Shown here piece by piece: positions 35,582 through 44,771 of a DNA stretch of 64,000 nt. Below the pieces are notes generated by a model that was not told where the DNA came from, did no database searches, and saw only the letters and a program-made list of their open reading frames with translations. This stretch comes from Flavivirga eckloniae (GTDB lineage: Bacteria > Bacteroidota > Bacteroidia > Flavobacteriales > Flavobacteriaceae): the NCBI RefSeq assembly GCF_002886045.1, contig NZ_CP025791.1:2867001-2931000 (forward strand), in the 5' to 3' direction. The number at the start of each line of letters is the position of its first letter. Position 1 is the stretch's first letter. The translations under genes and the position numbers were made by a program.

Positions 35582-37215
35582 TCTTGGTCAAAACTAGAAT
35601 ACTCTTTTTCAATTACCGAAATTGCTTTTTTATTCATAGTAATATCTTTTTCCAATCTATACGAATGCCAATCCACTTTATGAAAAAAGCTCTGCCAATA
35701 CTTATACGTTTTATAATCGTTTGGTGTTCCCCAGCAAATATAATTGTCTATTTCAAATACTTTTACATTAAGTCCCATATTTACTAATTCTTCTATACAG
35801 CTATCTACATAAAACTCTCCGTTTACTCTAGTGTTTTTTTCATACATCTTATTTAGTGCATTCTGAAAATGCAAACCTTTTCTAAAATAGAATGTGCCTA
35901 CAATTGCATGATCTTTTCGAGGGGTTTCGCTAATAGCTTTTTTAACGCTAACACCAGTAACTTTATCACCTTCGGTTTTTATCCAACCGTACATTTCAGG
36001 GTTTCTCTCGCTTGATGGGTGATCTCTAAATGACCATATGATAGCATCCACAGATTTATTCTTAAGTAATGTTTCATACTTTTTTTCATTCCATAACATA
36101 CCATTATCGCAAGCGGCTATTAATAAAGGTTTTTCTAGATCTTCACCCTTTAACCCCAATTCGCAAGTACAAGCCTGCCCTTCAGTAACTTCATTTAAAG
36201 AGATTATTTTTGACTCAGGAAATTCTTTTTTTATTTCTTGAGTTAAAGGGTAGTCCTTTAAGTGGTCTTCTAAGCAAATAAAAATATGGTTATTTGCGAT
36301 AGGTAGATAATTGGATGCCTGAATAATCATAGGCTTCCCAGAAACATCAATTAAAGGCTTTGGGTTTTTGTATCCCTCATTAACAAATCTACTTCCTTTT
36401 CCTGCTAAAGGAATCATATTAATTGAACCGTTTTCAGATTTAGGTTTTGTACGTTCTTCAATAATTTCTTCAAAATAATCAGAAAAACCTTTGTATTCTT
36501 TCACATCTTGTGGAGTTCCCCATTGAAGCATGTGTTGAATTTCATAAATTGATACAGACAGTTTGTCGTTAACTAAAAGATTATAAATTAAACTAACATA
36601 ATATTCTCCATTAAGATTAATATCTTCATCTATAAGTTGTTTGAAATACTTTTTTACATAAGCTCCTTTCTTAAAATAATAAGTACCCATAGATGCGTAT
36701 TCTTCCATACGATTATCTGTAAAAGGTTCCTTTTCCTTAATTTCTAACATCCATTGTTTATCATCTCGCATAAAAGCATAATTTGTGGTGCCTAACATAT
36801 GTGGATGAAATCCCTTATAGGCAGGAACTGCACCATCTGCACTTCTATTTCGGGTATGCGACAAGAAATCTTGAAAGTCCCAATAACATGCAAAATCACA
36901 ATAATTCACAATAATTTCTTCCTCATCATTTATCAATTCTTGTACTTGTTGCACAGCATATACCGGGCCTTTTTTATGAGGAGATATCTCAACCACAACA
37001 CCTTTTGGTGCTATTTTATTCAAGACAGTTCGCATGTTTGTTTCCTGCAAATGTTTACTATTACATATAAATATGAAATCTTCCTCTCCAGGAAACATAT
37101 TAACCACATGCTCTATAATAGGTGATCCATTAATTTTAATCAAAGGTTTAACATCTTTGTAACCAGCATTCACAAATCGTTGCCCCATTCCCGACATTGG
37201 CACTATTATCTTCAT
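35572..37215 (-). CDS. Tandem-domain sugar nucleotidyltransferase
   Basis: The product is 547 residues made of two nucleotidyltransferase domains in series. Domain 1 begins KIIVPMSGMGQRFVNAGYK (residues 1 to about 245). Domain 2 begins INMIPLAGKGSRFVNEGYK (from about 265). Both carry the G-x-G-x-R-F nucleotide-binding loop followed by KPLI, and both keep an acidic metal-site region (NYCDFACYW in the first, AACDNGMLW in the second). Both also end in a GEFYV or GEYYV segment and a WGTP motif. The repeat therefore spans the whole domain. It probably activates a phosphorylated sugar or polyol with an NTP; two domains could serve two substrates. It lies 3 bases downstream of the aldolase gene. Confidence 0.78.
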   Translation of the reverse strand: MKIIVPMSGMGQRFVNAGYKDVKPLIKINGSPIIEHVVNMFPGEEDFIFICNSKHLQETNMRTVLNKIAPKGVVVEISPHKKGPVYAVQQVQELINDEEEIIVNYCDFACYWDFQDFLSHTRNRSADGAVPAYKGFHPHMLGTTNYAFMRDDKQWMLEIKEKEPFTDNRMEEYASMGTYYFKKGAYVKKYFKQLIDEDINLNGEYYVSLIYNLLVNDKLSVSIYEIQHMLQWGTPQDVKEYKGFSDYFEEIIEERTKPKSENGSINMIPLAGKGSRFVNEGYKNPKPLIDVSGKPMIIQASNYLPIANNHIFICLEDHLKDYPLTQEIKKEFPESKIISLNEVTEGQACTCELGLKGEDLEKPLLIAACDNGMLWNEKKYETLLKNKSVDAIIWSFRDHPSSERNPEMYGWIKTEGDKVTGVSVKKAISETPRKDHAIVGTFYFRKGLHFQNALNKMYEKNTRVNGEFYVDSCIEELVNMGLNVKVFEIDNYICWGTPNDYKTYKYWQSFFHKVDWHSYRLEKDITMNKKAISVIEKEYSSFDQEWE

Positions 37216-37218
37216 TTC

Positions 37219-38286
37219 TTATAAGTTTTGTCTGTATTTTTCTGCCTCCCAATTCCCTAAATATGAAATCTCACTATTATCTAAAAAGACAATGTCTTCT
37301 TTGGTTTCCTGAAGTATCATAAGATTGTTTTTACACACATCTTCAATCATTTTTGCTTTTTTCAAATCCTTAGATACAATATAAAGGAACGAGTTAAAAA
37401 CAATAAGTTTTGGCAATTGCTTATATTCATTTATATACTCCAAAATACTATTACTTCCTTTGTATTCTAAAGCTTTATACCCACAAAACACATAGCCATC
37501 AGGACAAAATGGCTTCTTAAAAAACAGTTCTTTGGCAGTTTTTAAAACGTTGTTGATATATTCATCTTCTGATAAATATGTCGTCAAAACTTCTTTAGAG
37601 TATTTATTGATCTCTTTTGATAAGAAGTTTGTTATCTTGTAACGTGAAAAATCGATCTTTAGAAAAATCTCTACTTTACTTATAAAGTTTTCTGTCAATT
37701 CTTGAATACTTTCAAAATCATCTGATGTGATTATTAAACCATGATTTTGAAGGCAAATTATAGATGGTTTGCAATTACACCTGTTTTCATAAAGAGTTAT
37801 TTCCTTTTTCATTTCGATCGCTAAATCGATTCCCGGAGTCTCATAATTCACAAATAAAATATCTGGAGCTATATTTTCTAATAATAATTTCCAATTCTTA
37901 ACCGAAGTTAACATATTCACAGCAATGGCATGGACATGCAATGTATACTTGCACAGTATTGCATGTAAATATGTTTCTATGGACGGCCTAGGTCCTTTTA
38001 CTGTTTTAGCATTATTTACAGCTTCCGCCCCTTTTTGATCTCTTAAACGTTTATTCGTAATATTAATAATCTTTGGATCTTCAATAATATTCAAAATTTT
38101 TGCGTTATCGACCAAAGCATATCCCGTATTCTCATCTACTTCTGACAATAAAAAACCAGAAGCCTTAATAATCATTTCACCATTATCTAATTTTACCGAT
38201 GTATTACCTCCCCCTGCTTGAATAAGATCGTATCTTTCTCCTGCGTAATTGGACATTGCTATAAATTTTTCTAATTCTTCTTTCAT
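37219..38286 (-). CDS. Class II aldolase/adducin-family protein
   Basis: The product is 355 residues. The N-terminal aldolase domain (about 1-225) shows GGGNTSVKLDNGEMIIKASGF, GPRPSIETYLHAIL, the zinc pair in LHVHAIAVN and a third His in LQNHGLI, so the metal site is intact. It resembles the aldolase half of bifunctional rhamnulose-phosphate aldolase/dehydrogenases. About 110 residues at the C-terminus have no recognised domain. Retro-aldol cleavage or condensation of a phosphorylated keto-sugar is expected; epimerases of this fold also exist. The gene overlaps the HAD gene by one base (stop/start) and precedes the nucleotidyltransferase, suggesting a connected pathway. Confidence 0.75.
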   Translation of the reverse strand: MKEELEKFIAMSNYAGERYDLIQAGGGNTSVKLDNGEMIIKASGFLLSEVDENTGYALVDNAKILNIIEDPKIINITNKRLRDQKGAEAVNNAKTVKGPRPSIETYLHAILCKYTLHVHAIAVNMLTSVKNWKLLLENIAPDILFVNYETPGIDLAIEMKKEITLYENRCNCKPSIICLQNHGLIITSDDFESIQELTENFISKVEIFLKIDFSRYKITNFLSKEINKYSKEVLTTYLSEDEYINNVLKTAKELFFKKPFCPDGYVFCGYKALEYKGSNSILEYINEYKQLPKLIVFNSFLYIVSKDLKKAKMIEDVCKNNLMILQETKEDIVFLDNSEISYLGNWEAEKYRQNL

Positions 38287-38981
38287 TATAAAATATTTAT
38301 TATCTCCTTAAAATTAGAAACAGCAATTGCCCCTAAAGGGAGCTCTTTATTCTCATTTTTATGATTTATCCATATACCTTCAATTCCAAAGTTATAAGCA
38401 CCCAAAATATCTTTATCCCAATTGTCTCCTATCATTACCGATTCCTCTTTTGTGCATTTTAGTTTATCAAGAGCCTTGTAAAACATTATTGGATGAGGCT
38501 TTTCTTTTCCAGCCTCCTCACTGGACACTATAAAGTCAATGTGATTTTCTAATCCCAATTTATTGATTTTACGAAATTGGATGTGAGCCGTCAAATCGGT
38601 CAAAATACATATCTTTCTATTTTGAGACTTTAATTTGTCAAATAACTCTGAAACCCCCTCAAAAAGCGTCATGTTATCCAAAAAAGTCCCCCAGTACAAC
38701 TCATAACATGGTAATGTGTTATCTATCGAATTCATTTCTAAACTTTCAAAGGTTTTTTGAAAATACAGCAATCGATTATGAGATGAAGCCGTATTCAACA
38801 AGTCTAAATGTGTGCGTTTTCTAGAAGTATTGAAAGCCTTTAAAACTATTTCTTTAGATAAATTACTTTTCTCTTTTAAAAAAGAGATTACTTGTTCCAT
38901 AGCTAAATTATGAGCAATATCATAGTTATAAAGCGTATGATCCAAATCTAAAATTATATGATTTTTGTTTTTGTGGGACAT
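38286..38981 (-). CDS. HAD-superfamily hydrolase (sugar-phosphate phosphatase type)
   Basis: The product is 231 residues. The nucleophile motif is ILDLDHTLYNYD (DxDxT), motif II is ILTDLT, the conserved Lys is in GKEKPHPIMF, and the metal-binding acid motif is MIGDNWDKDI. A helical cap lies between motif I and II, as in HAD subfamily IA. All catalytic residues are present. It probably removes phosphate from a small metabolite made by the neighbouring aldolase or kinase, but the substrate is unknown. It is the first gene after a 44-base gap, and the aldolase gene follows with a one-base overlap. Confidence 0.82.
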   Translation of the reverse strand: MSHKNKNHIILDLDHTLYNYDIAHNLAMEQVISFLKEKSNLSKEIVLKAFNTSRKRTHLDLLNTASSHNRLLYFQKTFESLEMNSIDNTLPCYELYWGTFLDNMTLFEGVSELFDKLKSQNRKICILTDLTAHIQFRKINKLGLENHIDFIVSSEEAGKEKPHPIMFYKALDKLKCTKEESVMIGDNWDKDILGAYNFGIEGIWINHKNENKELPLGAIAVSNFKEIINIL

Positions 38982-39025
38982 CTAAAACGTGATTTTTTTT
39001 ATTCGAATGTATACAACAGGTTCAA

Positions 39026-40060
39026 TTAAGGTGATAGAATTAAATTAAAATAATTCTCATAAAACGCTGAATCATTACCATTTAAGTTATTGATATTATT
39101 TCTTTTAACTTCTTTAGATTCCAAAATATTCTTTATTTTCCTATACAAATCTTTGCTATCTCTATTTTTAAACAAAATTGTCGCCTCTGGACGTTTACAT
39201 ATATCTGAAGCAATTATTTTTCTGTTTAAATATAAAGCTTCTCTCACTGTCAAAGCATCTCCATCTGTATTAGTTGCTCTTACAACTAAATCACTCTCAG
39301 TCATCAACTTAACAAAAGATATTGAATATGTTATCAATGTAATATAGTTTTCCAGGTTTTCATTTTTAATTATCTCAGAATAAGCCCCAATTAAATTTAA
39401 TTTCTCATTTTTAGATGCAATAACAAAAATAATTTTATAATCCTTATTTTCTTCTTTTATTAACCTAGCAACATCTATCATTAAATCTAATCCGTACAAA
39501 TCTTCATTGTTATGAAGAACTAACTTAAAGGCATTACTACAAATTATTTTTTTTTGCTTATTGTTTTCAATAAGACTTATGACTTCTTGAGGTAAATCAG
39601 GCTCTTCTTCAAGAATTGGAGGTAAAAAAGCATGCACAACATACCTAGTATCAGCATTAACCTTTTTAGCTACTTCGTCACTCACAGTAATTGTTTTTTC
39701 CACCAAATATAAAAACAACTTAGTAATTAACACAGAAAAACTGTTATTAAGATTACTCAAAGAATGAATAGTAACTATCACTTTCTTTCGAAAGAAAAAA
39801 CCAACAATTATATGACAGCATCTAAGCCACCATATGCCTGTATGGATATGAATAATTTCAGCATTTCTAATCAACCGCAAATATTCTAAGATATTTTTGC
39901 TTCTTATATTAAAAACTTTTTCTTGCTGATTCACTCGAGGAGACTCATCTATAAAGGAAAACTCACAACAGTCTTTCAATAAATTTGATAACCTTTTAAT
40001 ATGAATACTTACACCTCCAATTGCTGTATAAGGACCTATTTGTAAACATTTCTTCTTCAC
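39026..40060 (-). CDS. Glycosyltransferase family 4
   Basis: The product is 344 residues with a GT-B fold. The N-terminal loop LQIGPYTAIGGVSIHIKRLSNLL is the acceptor-side glycine-rich motif, and IIHIHTGIWWLRCC follows. In the C-terminal domain ATNTDGDALTVREALYLNRKIIASD corresponds to the donor-binding E-x7-E region. It probably adds one residue of the repeat unit in the cytoplasm. The start is GTG at 40060, overlapping the ligase-like gene stop as GTGA, so the two are translationally coupled. No ATG occurs before the conserved domain. Confidence 0.85.
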   Translation of the reverse strand: MKKKCLQIGPYTAIGGVSIHIKRLSNLLKDCCEFSFIDESPRVNQQEKVFNIRSKNILEYLRLIRNAEIIHIHTGIWWLRCCHIIVGFFFRKKVIVTIHSLSNLNNSFSVLITKLFLYLVEKTITVSDEVAKKVNADTRYVVHAFLPPILEEEPDLPQEVISLIENNKQKKIICSNAFKLVLHNNEDLYGLDLMIDVARLIKEENKDYKIIFVIASKNEKLNLIGAYSEIIKNENLENYITLITYSISFVKLMTESDLVVRATNTDGDALTVREALYLNRKIIASDICKRPEATILFKNRDSKDLYRKIKNILESKEVKRNNINNLNGNDSAFYENYFNLILSP

Positions 40061-41259
40061 TTAAATACTCTTTTAATTATCTTATTGTTTTTTACAGCGA
40101 TCATCGATATTAAAAATGAAAAAAGTACTATCCCACTATGACGCTCTAAAATCGATTCAGTTATCATAAATATCATAAAAACACAAATAACAGAAAAGCT
40201 TACATAATCTCTTTTTTTAATACACTTTCTTAAAATTACATACAAAATAAACAGAAATAAAAGTAATCCTATAAATCCAAAAAATAAGATGACTTCTAAA
40301 TATTGATTATGTGCATTATACTTATATGAATATCCTGTTTTAAAATCTAGTTTCAAATATTCTTCATAAAGACCATCATGGCCATCTCCAGTACCAGAAC
40401 CAAAAACCACATTTTCGTTTCCAATTCGATTCACAACACCTTTCCAATGAGTTACTCTTGATCCCATATCTGAAATATCAATCCCATCCGGGGATTTAGA
40501 ATTAAATCTTTTTTGAAAATTTGGCGTTAAGTATACAAATAAAAGTGATAAACAAGTTAACATAAGAATTATGGATCTTATGGGTGATTTTTTGTTTGTT
40601 TGAAATTGAAATGAATAAATTAAAAGCACAGCTATTAATCCTAGAACACTAATTCTTGTACTTAACATATATAACACTAATAGAGAAAAAGCAAGTAACA
40701 ATAAAATTAGCATCTTCTTTTTCCAAGATAATTTTGTTGCCTCGTACAAAAAGTATATAATAGTAACTATTACAAAAAGCGCAAAATACGTTGTATGCTT
40801 GTCCAGAATTATAGCTAACTGATCAAAAAAGAAATAATTTCCAATATTATTTATTTTAAAAAATAAAGCTTTGGAAAGCGCAAAAAAAGCAGCGATTAAA
40901 ACTGAAAAGCTGAAATATTTTAATATGATTGAACTATTCTTTTCTTCAAGTTTTATTGATGAGAATACAAGAGGGAATATTAAAAAAGGTAGGTTCTGCT
41001 TAACGTTTTTTAATCCTTCTTCCATATTACTCGTATACAATAAACCTATTAGTGATAACCAAAAGAAAGAACTTAGTAAGAAAAAAAGATACCTTCGTTT
41101 TTTTAAATAATATATTTTTTCATTAAAGGGTACACAAAACAACCACGAAGTAAAACATAGAATTATAGCTATAGAGTTTAGGCTATATTTTGGAAACGGC
41201 AATGTAATGAGTACCAAAGTTAAACTCCAATAAAAAAAGTGTTCTTTTAATGCTTTCAT
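40057..41259 (-). CDS. O-antigen ligase/polymerase-like membrane protein (Wzy_C)
   Basis: The product is 400 residues with about eleven transmembrane helices. The large periplasmic loop after TM9 carries DMGSRVTHWKGVVNRIG, VVFGSGTGDGHDGLYEEYL and YNAHNQYLEVILFFGFIGLLLF, which is the pattern of the O-antigen ligase family (conserved Arg, and His in AHNQ). It could be the WaaL-type ligase that moves finished polymer to lipid A-core, or a second polymerase. The neighbouring protein at 42179 is the more likely Wzy. Overlaps of one and four bases link it to the flanking genes. Confidence 0.8.
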   Translation of the reverse strand: MKALKEHFFYWSLTLVLITLPFPKYSLNSIAIILCFTSWLFCVPFNEKIYYLKKRRYLFFLLSSFFWLSLIGLLYTSNMEEGLKNVKQNLPFLIFPLVFSSIKLEEKNSSIILKYFSFSVLIAAFFALSKALFFKINNIGNYFFFDQLAIILDKHTTYFALFVIVTIIYFLYEATKLSWKKKMLILLLLAFSLLVLYMLSTRISVLGLIAVLLIYSFQFQTNKKSPIRSIILMLTCLSLLFVYLTPNFQKRFNSKSPDGIDISDMGSRVTHWKGVVNRIGNENVVFGSGTGDGHDGLYEEYLKLDFKTGYSYKYNAHNQYLEVILFFGFIGLLLFLFILYVILRKCIKKRDYVSFSVICVFMIFMITESILERHSGIVLFSFLISMIAVKNNKIIKRVFK

Positions 41260-42182
41260 TATAATGTTTCTAAGATAAGTTTAGAAAGTAACTTATGTCC
41301 ATATTCATTGAGATGTACACCATCTTCTTGTAAATATCCTTGCTTATCTAACAAATATTCATACAAATCAATAATAAAAACAGATTCATAATGATGAGAG
41401 CATTTTTTTAGAATACTATTAAAAGACTTGTTGTAAGCCTCTAAAGTATCGTTTGAAGATGGAGGTAGTGTAATTACTATTATCTTTTGAGTGGATTTTC
41501 GAGAGGAGAGTATTTCGTATATCTGACAGATTCCTTGATTTAGAGTTACTTTGTCATTTTTCCTATCATGAGCTCCAATAAATAAAATATAATTTTGCGT
41601 ATCTTCAATATTATATACACTCTTAATTACTTTTTTAATTGTATTGAACGTTTTTGCTTCTGATGCATAACCATAAACATCCCTTTCTTTACCCTTAAAA
41701 ACAATATCCTTACTTTTTAACGAAAGGTTTTTTCTAAATTCTCTTCCAGCTCTCCAAAGCATTTGAGAATCTCCAATTGTTGTTACAGTAACACTTCCGG
41801 TTTGTTTTATCGGTAAATCTACAATTTGAAATATTGTTCTTTTAACTGATTCAGGATGTCCATTCAGCCACTTTATACCTGAAAAAATAATTATTGAATC
41901 TTTCTTTTTTATGCTTGTCGCTCTAAAATAATGTGGCTCATTGTCATTTAACGCAAATGTATGATTTACATTTATCCCTTCACTTGAGAGCTTTATTTTT
42001 AAATAATCTGTTGATATTGAGTCGATTTCAATATTCTCATAGGTTTCAATTAAAATCATATCTTCCCACAAATAATTGAGAGAAAGAAATGTTTTATCTG
42101 CCTTCAAAATAAAGTCTCCCAACAAGAAAATTAATATAATTAACCATGTTATTCTAAAAACTTTTTTTCCAGGCATCATCAT
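41259..42182 (-). CDS. Membrane-anchored SGNH/GDSL-type hydrolase or acetyltransferase
   Basis: The product is 307 residues. An N-terminal transmembrane anchor (TWLIILIFLLGDFIL) is followed by about 90 residues of beta-rich sequence and then an SGNH domain. Block I is TTIGDSQMLWRAG with Ser139, and block V is QEDGVHLNEYGH with Asp287 and His290. Block III reads FIGAHDRKND, with His where Asn is usual in GxND. The anchor places the domain in the periplasm. Placed between the ligase-like and polymerase-like genes, it may add or remove O-acyl groups on the polymer; direction is not decided by sequence. Confidence 0.75.
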   Translation of the reverse strand: MMMPGKKVFRITWLIILIFLLGDFILKADKTFLSLNYLWEDMILIETYENIEIDSISTDYLKIKLSSEGINVNHTFALNDNEPHYFRATSIKKKDSIIIFSGIKWLNGHPESVKRTIFQIVDLPIKQTGSVTVTTIGDSQMLWRAGREFRKNLSLKSKDIVFKGKERDVYGYASEAKTFNTIKKVIKSVYNIEDTQNYILFIGAHDRKNDKVTLNQGICQIYEILSSRKSTQKIIVITLPPSSNDTLEAYNKSFNSILKKCSHHYESVFIIDLYEYLLDKQGYLQEDGVHLNEYGHKLLSKLILETL

Positions 42183-43438
42183 AATACAACCTCTTTATTG
42201 AACAAATTAACTACTTTATTATCATCATTCATATAATAAATAGGATAAATAAAAGTCAATGATACAGCTAAAAATGCGATGTTGTTTAAAGAATATGAAA
42301 ATAAAGAATCAATAAACAATGCAAAATATATTATAAAGACAATTTTAAATTTATCTGTTTTCCATTTTAGTAACATAGGAGATAACAAAATAAAAATATA
42401 TAAAAGCCCTCCAATTATACCTGTCTCTACAAATAAATGTGGATAATATGTGTCGGTAGTAGCCAAATTAGTAGTAACATACCAATTAAAATTAACCTCT
42501 TGATATACCGGAGAGTTATAAGAAACTGATGATGGTCCTCCAAAAGACCCTACACCTCTACCAAATAGATTGAAATCTGAAAAATCTGAAAACATAACTC
42601 TATACGATTCTGCTCTTGCAGAATTGCCTTCTGTAACGTATTCTTTAATTCTATAAGAAAAACTCTCTCCCATACTAACTATTGTATTTGGAATGGCAAT
42701 AATAGCAACTATAAATCCAGTCAAAATAGTCAAAATTAGTTTTAACTTATTCTTGTATTCTAAAAATAATAGGACAAAAAATGTACCGAGAGTCTTATAA
42801 GAAAAACTTAGAAACATAAAAAGAATGAATAAAAAAAGAAGTGTTGATTTTCTTTTTCCCTCATAAAATTTCCTAGTTATGAAAAAAGCCATTAAATTAA
42901 TAAATCCAAATAACCCAAAAAAAGCAACAATCCCTGTAGCTCTTATTATTCCAGAAGATGCATTATATCTTCTTTCGCCATTAGGTAGGTATAAATAAAA
43001 CCATTGGTCCACTCCTTTTATCCAATTAATGTAATTAATAATCTGATATAAGTCGTTTATAATCACAAAAACAATAAAAACTTTTATTAAAAGGTTAAAA
43101 TGAGATCGTATTGAAAAACTGTAAAATAATACGGCTATAGGAAACAGATATCTTACAGCTTCGGTTAGTGCTGCTTCAATACTAAAAGAAAGAATAATAG
43201 CATAGACAAAAAAGGGAATAAAAAATAAAAGTAAAAATAAAAAATTATTATGATATTTTTTGTACAATACTGCATATGTAAACATATAAATTACAGCACA
43301 AATTTTAACAATACTAGAAGTTCCTTTTTCAGAAATTTGTAGTATTTCCGAAATAAAAATTAGAAAAAAGGGAAGTAATATAATCCAATTCTTAAAAATC
43401 TTTGTTGGTGATATTATTCTCTTCAATACTCCTCCCAT
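42179..43438 (-). CDS. O-antigen polymerase-like membrane protein (Wzy)
   Basis: The product is 419 residues with about eleven transmembrane helices (for example IILLPFFLIFISEILQI, LTILTGFIVAIIAIP, FKIVFIIYFALFIDSLF). The periplasmic loop has SARAESYRVMFSDF, NLFGRGVGSFGGPSSVSYN and YPHLFVETGIIGGLLYIFILL, the Wzy/Wzy_C pattern. It probably joins lipid-linked repeat units at the outer face of the inner membrane. It is encoded 12 bases after the flippase gene and overlaps the SGNH gene by 4 bases. Wzy proteins are too divergent for a linkage prediction. Confidence 0.8.
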   Translation of the reverse strand: MGGVLKRIISPTKIFKNWIILLPFFLIFISEILQISEKGTSSIVKICAVIYMFTYAVLYKKYHNNFLFLLLFFIPFFVYAIILSFSIEAALTEAVRYLFPIAVLFYSFSIRSHFNLLIKVFIVFVIINDLYQIINYINWIKGVDQWFYLYLPNGERRYNASSGIIRATGIVAFFGLFGFINLMAFFITRKFYEGKRKSTLLFLFILFMFLSFSYKTLGTFFVLLFLEYKNKLKLILTILTGFIVAIIAIPNTIVSMGESFSYRIKEYVTEGNSARAESYRVMFSDFSDFNLFGRGVGSFGGPSSVSYNSPVYQEVNFNWYVTTNLATTDTYYPHLFVETGIIGGLLYIFILLSPMLLKWKTDKFKIVFIIYFALFIDSLFSYSLNNIAFLAVSLTFIYPIYYMNDDNKVVNLFNKEVVL

Positions 43439-43450
43439 AATTATTTCCCA

Positions 43451-44731
43451 TTAATCTATAGTATGTCTTCTATAAGTTTTATAAAGATTCTTAACAAAAA
43501 AACTTAAAACCAGATAGCTTATAACATTCTGTAAAACATATGCAAAAGCAGCTCCTTTTGCCTCAAATCTAACGTTTAACCAATACATTAAAGGTACAGA
43601 AATTAAAAAAATTAAAAAAGACGCATACGACACATATTTCATTTTTCCCAAACTAAGAAAGTAAATCCCTTTTAGGGCATAAAAACTCTGAATATACCAT
43701 CCTATCAACATTATTCTTAATAAAAGAATGGACTCATTATACTTGCTTCCAAATACCATTCCTATACAAATTGGAAATACTAATTGTGTCACTGCAAAAA
43801 TCAAGGTTGAAATTAATATAAATTTTAGTTCAAATTTACTCAACTTATCAAAGAACAAGGGAATATCACTTGATACTTCTGACATTTTAGGAATTATAAA
43901 TTGTTGAACACTTGTTGATACAATATTTAACCCTTGAATAATTATAAGTGCAAATGCATAATGACCAAACATTATGCGATCAAATAACACATAGTTTGCT
44001 ATAAAGAAGCCTGAATGAAGTTTAAACTGATCAATTATTTGTGCAAAAAAAGCTGTCTTAGATAAGGCAATTATTCTTTTCTTTATTTCAATGTAATCCT
44101 TTGAAATGTGTGAAATAAATATTGTTTTTCTTATATCATATATCAAGCTTAACATAACTATAATTGTAGTAATTACCATTGATAGGACATACCCCCTGAT
44201 AAAGAAAAAATATGTTAGTGTTAGTACAAATAATGCAGAACTAAATTTTAAAACTAAAATCACGCCGCTTATTCTTTTAAACAAATCGATTGCTTGATAA
44301 TACCTAATTAAAAGCATGACAACAACCGAAGGAACAATAATAAATGAATATTGGTAAAACCAAAAAACCAATTCCCTGTTTTTAGAAATTACCTCAAAGT
44401 ATGCCAACAGGTTGAAAGCAATGAATATTGTAATTGAAAAAACTACAACATATTTAATCGCAAAACGTAATGAATAGTTTCTTAATTCTTTATCTTTATT
44501 CTCGGGTATAATTTTTAAAAGAGCAAAAATAGCTCCCCCTCCCCCTAAAACAATTGCCATATTAATAAATGTCTCTATCGTTTTAATGATTCCGACATCC
44601 GACGGCGTCATTATTTTAGCAACCAATAAATGAGAGCCAAAAACAATAAATTGTACAGAATAATTAGAAATTATAAGATGAAAAAAACCTTTTTTTTTAA
44701 GCTTTAAAAACAAAAGTAAAAGTCTATTCAA
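43451..44731 (-). CDS. Polysaccharide flippase (Wzx-like, MOP superfamily)
   Basis: The product is 426 residues with about twelve transmembrane helices. The N-terminus FIVFGSHLLVAKIMTPSDVGIIKTIETFINMAIVLG is the usual Wzx first helix pair. Later pairs include SFIIVPSVVVMLLIRYYQAIDLF and ISVPLMYWLNVRFEAKGAAFAYVLQNVISYLVLSFFV. It flips undecaprenyl-linked repeat units across the inner membrane. The start codon appears to be TTG at 44731, because no ATG lies before the first conserved helix. It is followed directly by the polymerase gene. Confidence 0.85.
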   Translation of the reverse strand: MNRLLLLFLKLKKKGFFHLIISNYSVQFIVFGSHLLVAKIMTPSDVGIIKTIETFINMAIVLGGGGAIFALLKIIPENKDKELRNYSLRFAIKYVVVFSITIFIAFNLLAYFEVISKNRELVFWFYQYSFIIVPSVVVMLLIRYYQAIDLFKRISGVILVLKFSSALFVLTLTYFFFIRGYVLSMVITTIIVMLSLIYDIRKTIFISHISKDYIEIKKRIIALSKTAFFAQIIDQFKLHSGFFIANYVLFDRIMFGHYAFALIIIQGLNIVSTSVQQFIIPKMSEVSSDIPLFFDKLSKFELKFILISTLIFAVTQLVFPICIGMVFGSKYNESILLLRIMLIGWYIQSFYALKGIYFLSLGKMKYVSYASFLIFLISVPLMYWLNVRFEAKGAAFAYVLQNVISYLVLSFFVKNLYKTYRRHTID

Positions 44732-44771
44732 TTATATTTATTTTAAATTCATAAATCAACTTTTTTATTTT

